Source of the DNA: an uncultured Pelagibacteraceae bacterium
Lineage (GTDB): Bacteria > Pseudomonadota > Alphaproteobacteria > Pelagibacterales > Pelagibacteraceae
NCBI GenBank assembly: GCA_902558435.1
Contig: CACEDU010000004.1
Location: 1-64,000 of the forward strand
Direction of reading: 5' to 3'
Length of the DNA stretch: 64,000 nt
Each line of letters begins with the position of its first letter. Within the stretch, counting starts at the first letter, position 1. Below the pieces are notes generated by a model. It saw only the letters and a program-made list of their open reading frames with translations. It did no database searches and had not been told where the DNA came from. Shown here piece by piece: positions 26,997 to 37,394 of the stretch. The translations under genes and the position numbers were made by a program.

Positions 26997-29213
26997 TTAA
27001 ATTGTTCTCTCTGTAACTGTTGCATTATAAACTTCAATAATATCTTTTTTTTGATAATCTGCGAAATCTTTTAATGTGATTCCACATTCTAATCCAGCAG
27101 ATACCTGTTTAGTTTGATTTTTTTCCCTAAAAATAGTGCCAATTTTACCATTAAATATTATTGCTCCATCTCTTATAACTCTCGCGCTGGAGTCTTGAGT
27201 TATTTCCCCCTCTACTACTTTAGAACCTGCTACCTTGCCAACCTTAGAAACTTTGAATATCTCTAGTATTTCTGCACTCCCAATTACCTTTTCTTCAACA
27301 TCTGGTGATAAAAGACCTCCCATCTTACCTTTTATAAAATCTAAGACTTCATAAATTATGTTAAATGATGATATTGAAATTTTTTCTTGTTCAGCTCTTT
27401 TTTTTGCCTCTTTACTTGGTTTAACGTTAAATGCGATAATAACTGCTTCGGATGCTTTTGCTAAAGTTACGTCAGTTTCTGTTACCATACCTATGTCAGA
27501 TAGAAGTATTTTCGGCTTAACCTCATCATGTTTAATTTTATCAATCGCATTTTTTATTGCTTCGGATGAACCATGAACATCTGATTTTATTATAATATTT
27601 AGTTCCTCAGAAACTGAGTTTTGAAATGCTGATTCTTGAGTGACAAAAGTAAGTGGTATTTTTTCATCTTTTGATTCCTGTATTCTAGCTTCACATAATG
27701 ATTTAGCCTCTTTTTCATTAGACAAAACAATAAAGTCATCCCCTGACTTAGCAGCACCATTGATTCCTATTATCTCAATTGGAGTTGCAGGTTCAGCGCT
27801 ATCAACATTTTTACCATGATCATTAATTATCGCTCTAATTTTTCCCCACTTAAGTCCACTAACAAAATAATCTCCTTTTTTAAGAGTTCCTGCAGTAATA
27901 ATTATATTTGCAACAGGACCTCTTCCAATATCAATTTTTGACTCCAAAACTATACCTTTAGCATAAGTCTCATAATCAGTTTTTAAATCTAATAATTCTG
28001 CTTGTAATAAAATTGACTCAATTAACTTGTCTAAATTTTTTTTAGTTTTTGTTGAAATTTCTACCATTAAAGTATCTCCGGATAAATCTTCTGCTATTAA
28101 TTCATACTCTAGCAATTGATTCTTTACTCTTTGAGGATCTGCCTCAGGTAAATCACATTTATTAATAGCTACAACTATTGGAACTTTTGCTGCTTTTGCA
28201 TGCTTTATCGACTCTATGGTTTGTGGTTTAACACCATCGTCTGCTGCAACAACTAAGACAACTATATCAGTTAATTTTGATCCTCTAGCTCTCATCTCTG
28301 TAAATGCTGCATGACCTGGAGTATCAATAAAAGTAATTTTATTATTTTGATGATTAACTTGATATGCTCCTATGTGCTGAGTAATGCCACCAAACTCTCC
28401 AGAAACAACATTTGCATGTCTTAAAACATCTAAAACCGAAGTTTTACCATGATCAACATGACCCATAACTGTAACAATAGGTGCTCGGTTTTTTAAATTT
28501 TCAGATTTTACAGCTTTAATTTTTTTTATTAACTCTTCTGCTTTTTTCTCTCGAATTGGATTGTGACCAAATTCTTTTACTAGATATTCGGCTGTATCTG
28601 CATCTATATTATGATTAATAGTTACTGTTACTCCCATACCCAAAAGATGTTTAATAATATTACTGGACTGCTCAGCCATCCTATTTGCAAGTTCTCTGAT
28701 AGTAATTACCTCTGGAAGATTTACTTCTCTCTTGATTTGCTTAAAATTATTTTTTTCATCAATTTGGTTTAAGTTTCGGTTTTCTTTCTGTTTTGCTCTT
28801 TTTAATGCTGCCAAACTCCTAGATTTTATTTCTGAATGATCTTCACTCAAGGCTCTTGAAATAGTTAACTTCAACTCTCTTCTTTTTCCAATAATTTTAT
28901 TTGGTTTACTCTCTTTTTGAGTATTCTCGCCTTTTAATCTTCTTGTTGCTCTCTGCTCAGCAAGTTTTCTTTTTTCGAAATCTGATGAAGGTGGATTTGA
29001 TGGTCTAATAAAATTATTTGGTTTTGAGGAGATAGGTTTATTTAATGTAAAATTATCTTTATTCTGTTTAGCAAATTGAGATTTTCCTGAAAATTTTAAA
29101 TTTTTTTTCTCTATTACAACAGTATTTTTAGATTTTGATTTAGCCTGCTCTATACTATTAAATGTTTTTTTTGAACTTCCTGATACTGATAACTTTAATT
29201 TCTTTTTCTCCAT
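26997..29213 (-). CDS. infB: Translation initiation factor IF-2
   Basis: The GTPase that delivers initiator tRNA to the 30S subunit. The 738 residues comprise a lysine-rich N-terminal region, an IF2-N domain (VITIRELANRMAEQ near residue 170), the G domain (GHVDHGKTS, DTPGH, NKCD), and the C-terminal IF2 domains. The N-terminal extension is shorter than in larger alphaproteobacteria. No ylxR gene separates it from nusA. Confidence 0.98.
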   Translation of the reverse strand: MEKKKLKLSVSGSSKKTFNSIEQAKSKSKNTVVIEKKNLKFSGKSQFAKQNKDNFTLNKPISSKPNNFIRPSNPPSSDFEKRKLAEQRATRRLKGENTQKESKPNKIIGKRRELKLTISRALSEDHSEIKSRSLAALKRAKQKENRNLNQIDEKNNFKQIKREVNLPEVITIRELANRMAEQSSNIIKHLLGMGVTVTINHNIDADTAEYLVKEFGHNPIREKKAEELIKKIKAVKSENLKNRAPIVTVMGHVDHGKTSVLDVLRHANVVSGEFGGITQHIGAYQVNHQNNKITFIDTPGHAAFTEMRARGSKLTDIVVLVVAADDGVKPQTIESIKHAKAAKVPIVVAINKCDLPEADPQRVKNQLLEYELIAEDLSGDTLMVEISTKTKKNLDKLIESILLQAELLDLKTDYETYAKGIVLESKIDIGRGPVANIIITAGTLKKGDYFVSGLKWGKIRAIINDHGKNVDSAEPATPIEIIGINGAAKSGDDFIVLSNEKEAKSLCEARIQESKDEKIPLTFVTQESAFQNSVSEELNIIIKSDVHGSSEAIKNAIDKIKHDEVKPKILLSDIGMVTETDVTLAKASEAVIIAFNVKPSKEAKKRAEQEKISISSFNIIYEVLDFIKGKMGGLLSPDVEEKVIGSAEILEIFKVSKVGKVAGSKVVEGEITQDSSARVIRDGAIIFNGKIGTIFREKNQTKQVSAGLECGITLKDFADYQKKDIIEVYNATVTERTI

Positions 29214-29223
29214 TTTCCATCTC

Positions 29224-30777
29224 TCAATCTTTATAAACTTTTTCTCTGGCTGACATGATTAAGTTATCAGCCTCTTGCTTTGATAAGGCAAAATCTTCTA
29301 AATATCCTTTTATTTTTACTCTTTCACCTTTAATTACATCGTAAGTGCCAGTTAACTCATCAGATGCCAAATCAGCTAAATCAGTTAAAGTTAAAATTTT
29401 TTGTTCTCCAAGTGTAACCAACATTCCAGGTGTTAATCCCTCATGATTTATTAAATTATTTTCCAAACCAAGGTCTTTAATTCTTTTTGATATTTCTTCT
29501 TGGTCCTTTTCATGAAATTCTTTTGCTCTTTCAATTAATTCTTTTGCTGTGTCCTCTTCTATTCCCTCAATCTTTGTTAGGGATTCTGGAACAGTGTCTT
29601 TTATATCATCTATCGATGAAAATCCCTCAGCAACTAAAAGTTGTCCTAAAGTCTCGTCCAATTCAAGATTTTTTACAATATTATCCGTCTTTTCTTTAAA
29701 TTCTAACTGTCTCCTTTCTGAGTCTTCTTGTTCTGTCATTATATTAATCTCATAATTTAATAATTTGGTAGCTAATCTTACATTTTGCCCTCGTCTACCT
29801 ATAGCTTTACTCAAGTTTTCTTCTGTTAATATTACGTCTAATTTTTTGGCCTCATTATCCACGTTTACTCTTTGTACTTCGGCTGGTGAAAGAGCGTTTG
29901 CTACAACTATTGCAGGATCTTCTGACCAATTTACTATATCAATTTTTTCACCCTGAAGCTCATTAACTACAGCTTGAACTCTACTTCCTCTCATACCAAC
30001 ACAAGCACCAACTGGATCTAATGAGGTATCTATAGCTTGGACGCAAATTTTTGCTCTACTTCCTGGGTCTCTAGATGAAGATTTAATTTGGATTAGTCCA
30101 TCATAAATTTCTGGAACTTCTTGAACAAATAATTTATCCATAAATTTTGGATGAGCTCTAGATAAAAATATTTGTTGTCCTCTTGGTTCTCTTCTCACGT
30201 CTAGGCAATAAGCTTTAACTCTATCTCCTGCTTTAATATTTTCTCTTGGTATCATTTCGTTCTTTTGAATTATTGCCTCAGTTCTTCCTAAGTCAACAAT
30301 CACATTTCCAAATTCAAGTCTTTTTACAATTCCGCTTAAAATCGTATCTTTCTTGTCAACAAAATCATTATATTGTCTTTCTCTTTCTGCTTCTCTCACG
30401 TTAAAACTTATTACTTGTTTCGCTGTTTGAGCTGCAATTCTTCCAAAATCAAAAGATGGCAATGGTTGTAAGACTTCATCCCCAATTTTTTTATCTTTAT
30501 TACTTGAATTTAACTTAATCGCATCATTTAATGTAATTTCAATATTTGAATTTTCGGGTTTCTCAACAATTAATAATTTTCTGAATATTCCTATATCTCC
30601 GTTATCTCTATCAATTTCAACTTTAATTTCATTATCTGAACCAAATTTTGATTTTGCTGCTTTAGCAATACCAGTTTCCATTGATCCAATTATAAGTTCT
30701 TTATCGATTGATTTTTCCAAAGCAACTGCTTCGGCAATTCTTAATAATTCAAGTTTATCTGCTCTTCTATTTAACAT
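29224..30777 (-). CDS. nusA: Transcription termination/antitermination factor NusA
   Basis: 517 residues: an N-terminal RNA polymerase-binding domain, S1 (GIVKRLEFGNVIVDLGR near residue 140), two KH domains (GACVGMRGSRVQAVV, AIGRRGQNVRLATKLL) and two C-terminal acidic repeats. It is followed by infB 10 nt away. The rimP gene that normally precedes nusA is not here; metK with a terminator lies upstream instead. Confidence 0.97.
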   Translation of the reverse strand: MLNRRADKLELLRIAEAVALEKSIDKELIIGSMETGIAKAAKSKFGSDNEIKVEIDRDNGDIGIFRKLLIVEKPENSNIEITLNDAIKLNSSNKDKKIGDEVLQPLPSFDFGRIAAQTAKQVISFNVREAERERQYNDFVDKKDTILSGIVKRLEFGNVIVDLGRTEAIIQKNEMIPRENIKAGDRVKAYCLDVRREPRGQQIFLSRAHPKFMDKLFVQEVPEIYDGLIQIKSSSRDPGSRAKICVQAIDTSLDPVGACVGMRGSRVQAVVNELQGEKIDIVNWSEDPAIVVANALSPAEVQRVNVDNEAKKLDVILTEENLSKAIGRRGQNVRLATKLLNYEINIMTEQEDSERRQLEFKEKTDNIVKNLELDETLGQLLVAEGFSSIDDIKDTVPESLTKIEGIEEDTAKELIERAKEFHEKDQEEISKRIKDLGLENNLINHEGLTPGMLVTLGEQKILTLTDLADLASDELTGTYDVIKGERVKIKGYLEDFALSKQEADNLIMSAREKVYKD

Positions 30778-30788
30778 ACATTTTTACC

Positions 30789-30815
30789 AAAAAAAAATGG
30801 GCCTAAGCCCATTTT
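30789..30815 (-). terminator. Intrinsic terminator after metK
   Basis: On the minus strand a hairpin with arms AATGGGC and GCCCATT and a 4-nt loop TTAG is followed by a run of nine T. It lies 57 nt after the metK stop and 12 nt before the nusA start, so it separates the two transcription units. It is one of only two GC-stemmed terminators noticed in the window. Confidence 0.88.
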
Positions 30816-30871
30816 GAAATTTCAATAATGTGCTTGAAATATAGTTATTTTTAATAACTTTTCAACAATAT

Positions 30872-32035
30872 TTACTTGCTAAAAACTTCAGATTTGTCTG
30901 TTTTTTCCCATGAAAATGATCCATCGCCCTCTGGTATTCTTCCGAAGTGTCCATAAGCTGAGGTTTTTTCATATATAGGCTTGTTTAAACCTAACATTTC
31001 TCTAATTCCTCTTGGACTCAAATCAAAATTTTCTTTAATTAGTTTTTCTACATGAGTGTTCTTCTCCTCATCATTATCAAACAGGTCTACATAAATAGAC
31101 AATGGTTTGGATACTCCAATAGCATAAGCTAGTTGAATTAAACATTTATCAGCAATTTTTGATGCAACAACATTTTTAGCTAAATATCTTGATGCGTACG
31201 CTGCTGACCTATCTACTTTTGTTGGGTCTTTTCCTGAAAATGCACCCCCACCATGTGGAGCAGCTCCACCATAAGTATCTACAATAATTTTTCTACCAGT
31301 CAAACCACTATCACCATCTGGGCCACCTATTACAAAATTTCCAGTTGGATTAATATATATCTCTTTTTCGTCAAGACTTCCTAATAAATTCTTAGGTATA
31401 GATCTTTCTATATAAGGCATACAAAGTTCTTTAACTTGTGCAAGATTAACGTCTTTTGAATGTTGTGTAGAAATAACTACCGAAGTCACAGCAAAAGGCA
31501 AACCATCTTTATATTTAATTGTAATTTGACTTTTGGAGTCAGGTTCTATTCCATTTAAATTTCCAGATTTTCTATCTTCAGCCATTAATCTTAAAATTTT
31601 ATGTGAATAATGAATTGGGGCTGGCATCAACACGTCTGTTTCATTACATGCATAACCAAACATAATTCCCTGGTCTCCAGCACCCTCGTCTTTATTTCCT
31701 GCAGAGTCTACTCCCATTGCAATATCAGCTGATTGCGAATGTAAATGAGTTTCAATTTTTGTTTGTTCTCTCCAAGAAAAACCATCCTGGTCATATCCAA
31801 TATCTTTGATACAATTTCTGACTTTTGAAATAAGATCATCTTGCTTGAGTTCCGGTCCTCTTACTTCACCTGCTAATACAACTTTATTTGTTGTGGTTAA
31901 AGTTTCACAAGCAACTCTTGCTTGTGGCTCTGAAGCTAAATAGGTATCTACAACCATATCTGAAATTCTATCACAAACTTTATCTGGGTGTCCTTCAGAC
32001 ACTGACTCACTAGTAAATAAATAATTCTTTTTCAT
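30872..32035 (-). CDS. metK: S-adenosylmethionine synthetase
   Basis: Makes SAM from methionine and ATP. The 387 residues show [12 protein letters not shown] at the start, [12 protein letters not shown] near residue 118, and the P-loop-like [19 protein letters not shown] near 260. It shares one base with the end of lnt. No space exists for a SAM riboswitch directly in front of it, so control is probably through the lnt operon or absent. Confidence 0.98.
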   Translation of the reverse strand: MKKNYLFTSESVSEGHPDKVCDRISDMVVDTYLASEPQARVACETLTTTNKVVLAGEVRGPELKQDDLISKVRNCIKDIGYDQDGFSWREQTKIETHLHSQSADIAMGVDSAGNKDEGAGDQGIMFGYACNETDVLMPAPIHYSHKILRLMAEDRKSGNLNGIEPDSKSQITIKYKDGLPFAVTSVVISTQHSKDVNLAQVKELCMPYIERSIPKNLLGSLDEKEIYINPTGNFVIGGPDGDSGLTGRKIIVDTYGGAAPHGGGAFSGKDPTKVDRSAAYASRYLAKNVVASKIADKCLIQLAYAIGVSKPLSIYVDLFDNDEEKNTHVEKLIKENFDLSPRGIREMLGLNKPIYEKTSAYGHFGRIPEGDGSFSWEKTDKSEVFSK

Positions 32036-33558
32036 TAATTCTCCCGTGTTTTAAAAAAAAAAATTAAACTAATATAAATGAATAGAAAATAAAAGAAGAT
32101 CTTATTGCCTTTAGAACTAAAGATAGTTTTATTGGACTTTTTAAAAGAAGTAATTTCAATAAATCCCTTATCAGTTGTTAAATTCATATCAATTACCTGA
32201 CCTTTAGGATTTATAAATACTGAAATTCCATTGTTTGAGGATCGTATAAGGGGTTTTCCTTCCTCAATCGATCTAAATACTGAATGCGAGAAGTGCTGAT
32301 ATGGACCAATAGATTTTCCAAACCACCCATCCTCAGATATATTTAAAATAAAATCATAATTTTTATTACTTTTATTAATTTTACCTGAATAGATGATTTC
32401 GTAACAAATAAGTGGGATAAAATCGTAATCATTTATTTTTATTGGATCTCGATTTATGTCTGCCGAAAATGATTGGTAACCTTGAGTAATTTTTTTGAAA
32501 CCCAGATTACTTAATATTTTTTCAAATGGTAAAAATTCTCCAAAAGGAACCAACTTATTTTTATAATATTTTTCTAAAATATTAAGTTCATTATCCAAAA
32601 CTAAAAGAGAATTGTAAATTTTTTGGTTTTCATACATATTCATGCCTAAAATAATCTTATGTTTATCAGAGAAATTATTTAAAAATAAATTTTTAAATTT
32701 TTTAAGATCGTCAAAATATATGCTTGAAAGAATCCCTTCTGGAAAAATAAATAATGTTTCATTTTGTAGGTTTGGTTCAGAAATATTAATTAATTCAGAG
32801 ATAAATTCTTTATAATCTTCATTTTGAAAATATCTATTAATATTTACATTTGGAGAAATTATCTTAACAGTAAATCCTAAATCTTCTTTTTGAGTCAATT
32901 CATGATTTTTTAAATTTGAATTACCGAAATAATAATTAACAAATATCACAAATAAAGCACAAACAAATATATTGAATTTAAAAATTTTTTTGTAATTAAA
33001 AAATAAAATAGTTGGTAATAAAAATATTAAAATTATTATTGAATTAAACGCATAAGTTCCTGTTATGGAAAGTAATTGTATAAATTCTAGATAATTTACA
33101 AAGCTAAAAGAAATTAAATTCCATGGAAAACCTCCAAATATAAAACTTCTTATAAATTCAAATATAGAAAAAGAAGTGGCAAATATTAAAATAGATAAAA
33201 TGTTTTTTTTTGGATTTACAAATGAAAAAGTTAAAGCTGATAAACCATAAAATAAACCTAAAAACAATGGTATTAAAATTAGAGCAAACGGTATTAAAGG
33301 TTTAAATACATCTTCAAATGTAAGAGCGTTAGTTATCCAATATAAATTAGAAAAAAAATATCCAAAACCAAACATCCAGCCAAAGTTAAATGATTTAATT
33401 TTATTTTGAGTGTGAATTAATAATATCCATAAAAATGTAGGGTATGAAAAAAAGTTTAGATAAAACAAATTATAAGGTGGAAGGCTAAATGAAGAAATTA
33501 CCCCCATTAAAAACACAAATGAAAATAAAAAAATTTGATTTCTGTATATTAAAGTCAA
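32035..33558 (-). CDS. lnt: Apolipoprotein N-acyltransferase
   Basis: Adds the third acyl chain to lipoproteins. A membrane domain of about six helices (residues 1-210) is followed by a periplasmic nitrilase domain with the catalytic Glu in FIFPEGIL, Lys in [14 protein letters not shown] and Cys in [11 protein letters not shown], and a final C-terminal helix. The 507 residues match the family. It overlaps ybeY by 4 nt. Confidence 0.95.
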   Translation of the reverse strand: MTLIYRNQIFLFSFVFLMGVISSFSLPPYNLFYLNFFSYPTFLWILLIHTQNKIKSFNFGWMFGFGYFFSNLYWITNALTFEDVFKPLIPFALILIPLFLGLFYGLSALTFSFVNPKKNILSILIFATSFSIFEFIRSFIFGGFPWNLISFSFVNYLEFIQLLSITGTYAFNSIIILIFLLPTILFFNYKKIFKFNIFVCALFVIFVNYYFGNSNLKNHELTQKEDLGFTVKIISPNVNINRYFQNEDYKEFISELINISEPNLQNETLFIFPEGILSSIYFDDLKKFKNLFLNNFSDKHKIILGMNMYENQKIYNSLLVLDNELNILEKYYKNKLVPFGEFLPFEKILSNLGFKKITQGYQSFSADINRDPIKINDYDFIPLICYEIIYSGKINKSNKNYDFILNISEDGWFGKSIGPYQHFSHSVFRSIEEGKPLIRSSNNGISVFINPKGQVIDMNLTTDKGFIEITSFKKSNKTIFSSKGNKIFFYFLFIYISLIFFFKTREN

Positions 33559-34001
33559 TTTACTTTATGAAAATATTTTAATATTGATTTTTCTTTTCTA
33601 AGCATTTTATTAAAATCAACTTGTCTTTTGTGATCATAGCCTAACAGATGTAGATAGCCATGTATCCATACCTTATCAAACTCTAAAAAAAAATTTGTTT
33701 CTTTTGATCTTTTTTTAATTATCTCATAACTAATTGCTATATCGCCTAGATAAAGTGAACTTTTATTTTTAATCTTAATAGGAAAAGATAAGACATCTGT
33801 TGTTTTATTTTTTTTCCTGAATTTAAAATTTAGGTTTTTCATTTTTTTATTATTAGTAAGGAGTAATGAAAATTCGTGATTTTTTCTTTTAAAAGAGGGT
33901 GCCTCAGATAAAATTTTAAGTCTTTTATTCAAGTAAATATTAGGGTTTTTGATATTTTTTCTCCAATCTAGATGACCTGATATTACATTGGCCTTTATCA
34001 T
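33555..34001 (-). CDS. ybeY: Endoribonuclease YbeY
   Basis: A metal-dependent RNase in 16S rRNA maturation and ribosome quality control. The 148 residues end in the zinc site HGYLHLLGYDH (His-x3-His-x5-His). It overlaps phoH and lnt by 4 nt each, giving a coupled phoH-ybeY-lnt block. Confidence 0.95.
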   Translation of the reverse strand: MIKANVISGHLDWRKNIKNPNIYLNKRLKILSEAPSFKRKNHEFSLLLTNNKKMKNLNFKFRKKNKTTDVLSFPIKIKNKSSLYLGDIAISYEIIKKRSKETNFFLEFDKVWIHGYLHLLGYDHKRQVDFNKMLRKEKSILKYFHKVN

Positions 34002-35005
34002 CCCTCTGTACTTTTATCTGAATATGCTTTGACAATTTTTGATACAAGTGGATGTCTAACTACATCTTTGTGGTCAAAATCAACGACTGAAATTTCATTT
34101 AAATGCCCCAGTAATTTTTTTGATCTATTTAATCCTGAAAGTGATTTGTTAGGTAAATCTATTTGCGAAGGATCTCCATTAATTACAATCTTAGAGTTCT
34201 CTCCTATTCTGGTTAAGAACATTTTTATTTGAGTATCAGTCGCATTTTGTGCCTCATCAAGAATTGCAAATGAGTTTTTTAAAGTTCTGCCTCTCATAAA
34301 AGCTAGGGGAGCTATTTCAATATCACCAATTTCGATTTTTTTTTGTATTTTTTCAAAATCCAATAAATCATATAATGAGTCGTACAATGGTCTTAGATAT
34401 GGATCTACTTTTTCTCTCATATCACCTGGTAAAAATCCAAGTCTTTCCCCTGCCTCAACAGCTGGTCTAGATAGAATTATTCTCTCAATTTTTTTTTCTA
34501 ACAACATTGTTAATGCTACAGCAACAGATAAAAAAGTTTTACCTGTTCCAGCTGGTCCTGCTGAAATAATTATATCTGACTCTTTTAATGCTCTGACATA
34601 TTCCTTCTGTCTTTCAGATCTTGGTATTACAGATTTTTTGGGTGTTTTAATAATATATTCTATTTTTTTTTTAAAATCGTTGTTTTCTTTAATCATAAAA
34701 TTGTTTATTGAAGAAATTATATCTTTTTTTTCAATTGTTCCATTATTTAAATATTGTTCAGTCAAAAATTGAATAGCATTTTTAATTATATCATTCTTTT
34801 TAGCATCACTTTTAACTAGGATAGAATTTCCTCTAGAATACAAGTTAGTTTCAGTAATTTTTTCCAATTCCTTCAAATTATTATTGAATTCCCCAGTAAC
34901 ACCAAGCAACAAATCATTATTTTGAAATATTATACTTAATGTATTATTTTCTGAGTATACAAATTTTAATTCTGTGGTTATTTTTTTTTTATTTAAAATA
35001 CTCAA
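33998..35005 (-). CDS. ybeZ: PhoH-like ATPase (YbeZ)
   Basis: A 335-residue P-loop ATPase with Walker A SAGPAGTGKTFLSVA near residue 155, Walker B FAILDEAQNAT and the GDPSQIDLP sensor segment. An N-terminal KH-like region precedes it. It partners with YbeY in RNA processing in E. coli. It is 1 nt from miaB. Confidence 0.93.
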   Translation of the reverse strand: MSILNKKKITTELKFVYSENNTLSIIFQNNDLLLGVTGEFNNNLKELEKITETNLYSRGNSILVKSDAKKNDIIKNAIQFLTEQYLNNGTIEKKDIISSINNFMIKENNDFKKKIEYIIKTPKKSVIPRSERQKEYVRALKESDIIISAGPAGTGKTFLSVAVALTMLLEKKIERIILSRPAVEAGERLGFLPGDMREKVDPYLRPLYDSLYDLLDFEKIQKKIEIGDIEIAPLAFMRGRTLKNSFAILDEAQNATDTQIKMFLTRIGENSKIVINGDPSQIDLPNKSLSGLNRSKKLLGHLNEISVVDFDHKDVVRHPLVSKIVKAYSDKSTEG

Positions 35006-35006
35006 T

Positions 35007-36341
35007 TTAAGCCGCTCTCATATTTTTATCACAAAATCCAAACAAAGTATTCTGATTACTTGAATCAATTTTTACATTAACAATTTTGCCAATGTCATTT
35101 TCATTTGCCTCAAAAATTACAGGTGAAAGAAACTTATTTCTTCCAAAATATTTATTTTGTTTTTCAAGTTTATTCTCAACAAGCACCTCTATGGAAGTAT
35201 TCTCCATAGATTTATTAAACTCGATTTGATTATTGAATAATTTTTCTTGAATAGTTATTAATCTACCCTTTGCTATATTTTTGTCTATCATTTTCAAATT
35301 TGACGCTTTTGTTCCAGGTCTTGGACTAAAAATAAATGAAAAGGAATTTATAAATTTTATTTTTTTTATAAGATCAAATGTATATTGAAAATCTTTTTCT
35401 GTTTCTCCAGGGTAACCAATTATGAAATCACTCGAGAATTCAATATCTTTATTGATATTTTTTAATTTTTCATAGACTTTTATGTAGTCATCAACAGTAT
35501 GTTTCCTGTTCATTAAATTCAACATTCTGTCAGAGCCACTTTGTATAGGTAAATGCACAAAAGGCATCAATTTTTTGTTATTAGAATAACAATCAATTAA
35601 ATCATCTGTCATATCTCTTGGGTGTGATGTTGTATATCTTATTCTTTTAAGCTCTGAATATTGATTTAGATGATTAATTAAATTAGAAATTCTATATTCT
35701 TTTGAATTCTCAACATATGAGTATGCATTAACATTCTGTCCAAGCAATGTTATTTCCTTAGCTCCATTTTCTATTAATTGTTCTGCCTCATCAATAATAT
35801 TTCCAAAAGGCCTAGAATATTCGGGTCCTCTTGTGTATGGAACAACACAAAAATGACAAAACTTATCACATCCTTCTTGTATAGTTAGATAAGCAGAAAT
35901 TTTATCATTATTATTTTTAATTTTATCAAAATATCCAAATTTTGAAATTGTATCAAATTCAGTTTCTTCTTGTTTAAGATTTATTTCATGCTCTTTTAAC
36001 AAATCATTTATTTTATGATATGACTGTGGTCCTATTACAATATCTATGTAAGGCTCCCTTTTTAACATTTCATCATTTTCAGCTTGTGCAACACAACCAG
36101 CTACGACCATAATTGGTTTTTTTTTTTCCCTGTATAATTTTTTTACTCTTCCAATTTCATGATAAACTTTTTCTTTAGCTTTGTCTCTAATGTGACAAGT
36201 ATTTAAAATATAACATTCTGCATTTGCTTGATCTTGAGTTTTTTTGAAACCTAGCTCGCTAACATTGTCGTAAATTCTGTTTGAGTCATATTCATTCATT
36301 TGACAACCAAAGGTTTTAATAAATATATTTTTTTTCCTCAT
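35007..36341 (-). CDS. miaB: tRNA-2-methylthio-N6-dimethylallyladenosine synthase
   Basis: A radical SAM methylthiotransferase acting on A37 of tRNA. The UPF0004 domain starts IKTFGCQMNEYD, with further cluster cysteines in LNTCHIRDKA and VAGCVAQ; the radical SAM motif is CDKFCHFC; a TRAM domain ends the protein. The start at 36341 (MRKKNIFIKTFGC) leaves a 4-nt gap to the upstream gene; the longer frame from 36398 would overlap it. Confidence 0.96.
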   Translation of the reverse strand: MRKKNIFIKTFGCQMNEYDSNRIYDNVSELGFKKTQDQANAECYILNTCHIRDKAKEKVYHEIGRVKKLYREKKKPIMVVAGCVAQAENDEMLKREPYIDIVIGPQSYHKINDLLKEHEINLKQEETEFDTISKFGYFDKIKNNNDKISAYLTIQEGCDKFCHFCVVPYTRGPEYSRPFGNIIDEAEQLIENGAKEITLLGQNVNAYSYVENSKEYRISNLINHLNQYSELKRIRYTTSHPRDMTDDLIDCYSNNKKLMPFVHLPIQSGSDRMLNLMNRKHTVDDYIKVYEKLKNINKDIEFSSDFIIGYPGETEKDFQYTFDLIKKIKFINSFSFIFSPRPGTKASNLKMIDKNIAKGRLITIQEKLFNNQIEFNKSMENTSIEVLVENKLEKQNKYFGRNKFLSPVIFEANENDIGKIVNVKIDSSNQNTLFGFCDKNMRAA

Positions 36342-36345
36342 AAAT

Positions 36346-36960
36346 TTAATTATAAAATTGAACTTTAGCATTAAATGATACTGATCTTCTTTCATCATCT
36401 GTGCCTGTAAATGGATATACTGTATGCATTAAGTAATTTGGAAATAAGTAAAAGTCACCAATTTCAGGTTTTACAATATAAGTTGATTTAGAAAATAAAT
36501 TTGGTGATCCAAAAATTAATTGCAGTTTCCCATTTTCATTTGTTTTTTTATCAGGTTGTGAAGTATTTCCTAAATGTGAAGGAACTTTTAAGTATCCTAC
36601 CCCAGATATGTCTCCAGAATGCCAATGTACAGGATTGTAATCATTTTTAAATTGTCTAACAACCCAAGATTTAATTAACTGAAAGTTTTTAATTTCTTTG
36701 TTTAAATCTTCTTTTGCCCAGGTAGATACACTTGAAGCTAAAAATTCAGCCCATTTAATTTGCTTCATGAAATCAATCTCCATCAAAAATTCCTGCTGAA
36801 CTTTACCAATAAGTTTATCTCCTTCATCCAAGTCTTTTATTTTTTTTTCATCTTGAACAACTTTATCAACATAACTATTTATTTCTTCAATCATTTCATA
36901 TGGCATTTTAATTTTTACAATTGATGGGCCAAAAGGTTTTAAAACTTCGAAATTTTCCAT
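36346..36960 (-). CDS. Putative 2-oxoglutarate/Fe(II)-dependent dioxygenase
   Basis: A 204-residue double-stranded beta-helix protein. Candidate iron ligands are His112 or His114 and Asp117 in VHWHSGD, and His179 in YLMHTVYPF; Arg191 or Arg192 in DERRSVSFN would bind 2-oxoglutarate. The layout matches the 2OG-FeII_Oxy_5 family common in marine bacteria. It begins directly after the fur stop and ends 4 nt before miaB, so it seems to be an insertion into the conserved fur-miaB order. The substrate is unknown. Confidence 0.78.
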   Translation of the reverse strand: MENFEVLKPFGPSIVKIKMPYEMIEEINSYVDKVVQDEKKIKDLDEGDKLIGKVQQEFLMEIDFMKQIKWAEFLASSVSTWAKEDLNKEIKNFQLIKSWVVRQFKNDYNPVHWHSGDISGVGYLKVPSHLGNTSQPDKKTNENGKLQLIFGSPNLFSKSTYIVKPEIGDFYLFPNYLMHTVYPFTGTDDERRSVSFNAKVQFYN

Positions 36961-37386
36961 TTACTTTTTTTTAATCCCATAAAGTTCTAATTTGTGATCT
37001 ACTAACTTATAGCCAAACTTTTCAGCTACCTTTTTTTGTAATTTTTCGATCTCTTCATCTACGAATTCAATAATTTCACCAGTTTTTATATCAATGAGAT
37101 GATCATGATGACTCTCGACTAAAGTTTCATATCTAGCTTTTCCACCTTTAAAATCATGCTTTGTTAAGATTCCAGATTCCTCAAAAAGCTTAACTGTTCT
37201 ATAGACTGTAGCAATACTTATTTTTGAGTCGAGTTTGGAAACTCTTTTGTATAGCTCGTCAACATCAGGATGATCTGACTCACCGTAAACTTCCTTGGAC
37301 TCAGATAAAACTTTAGCTATTACTTTTCTTTGATCTGTAAGTTTGACACCTTTTTTTTGACAAATTTGTTCTATTGTTTCGATCAT
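36961..37386 (-). CDS. fur: Fur-family metal-responsive regulator
   Basis: 141 residues with the Fur winged helix (KLTDQRKVIAKVL, ISIATVYRTVKLFEESG) and the metal/dimer region ESHHDHLIDIKTGEIIEF. In alphaproteobacteria the gene at this position (after tsaB-rimI, before miaB) is Fur or the manganese regulator Mur; sequence alone does not separate them. No CxxC zinc pair is present. Confidence 0.92.
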   Translation of the reverse strand: MIETIEQICQKKGVKLTDQRKVIAKVLSESKEVYGESDHPDVDELYKRVSKLDSKISIATVYRTVKLFEESGILTKHDFKGGKARYETLVESHHDHLIDIKTGEIIEFVDEEIEKLQKKVAEKFGYKLVDHKLELYGIKKK

Positions 37387-37394
37387 ATTGTATC

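Noticed and set aside
32020..32060. SAM riboswitch in front of metK
   Set aside because: metK shares one base with the end of lnt, so no untranslated leader exists; no SAM-II/SAM-V-like structure was seen.
37387..37394. Frameshift completing TsaB downstream
   Set aside because: Only 8 nt separate the stop from fur, leaving no room for a missing C-terminal half in any frame.
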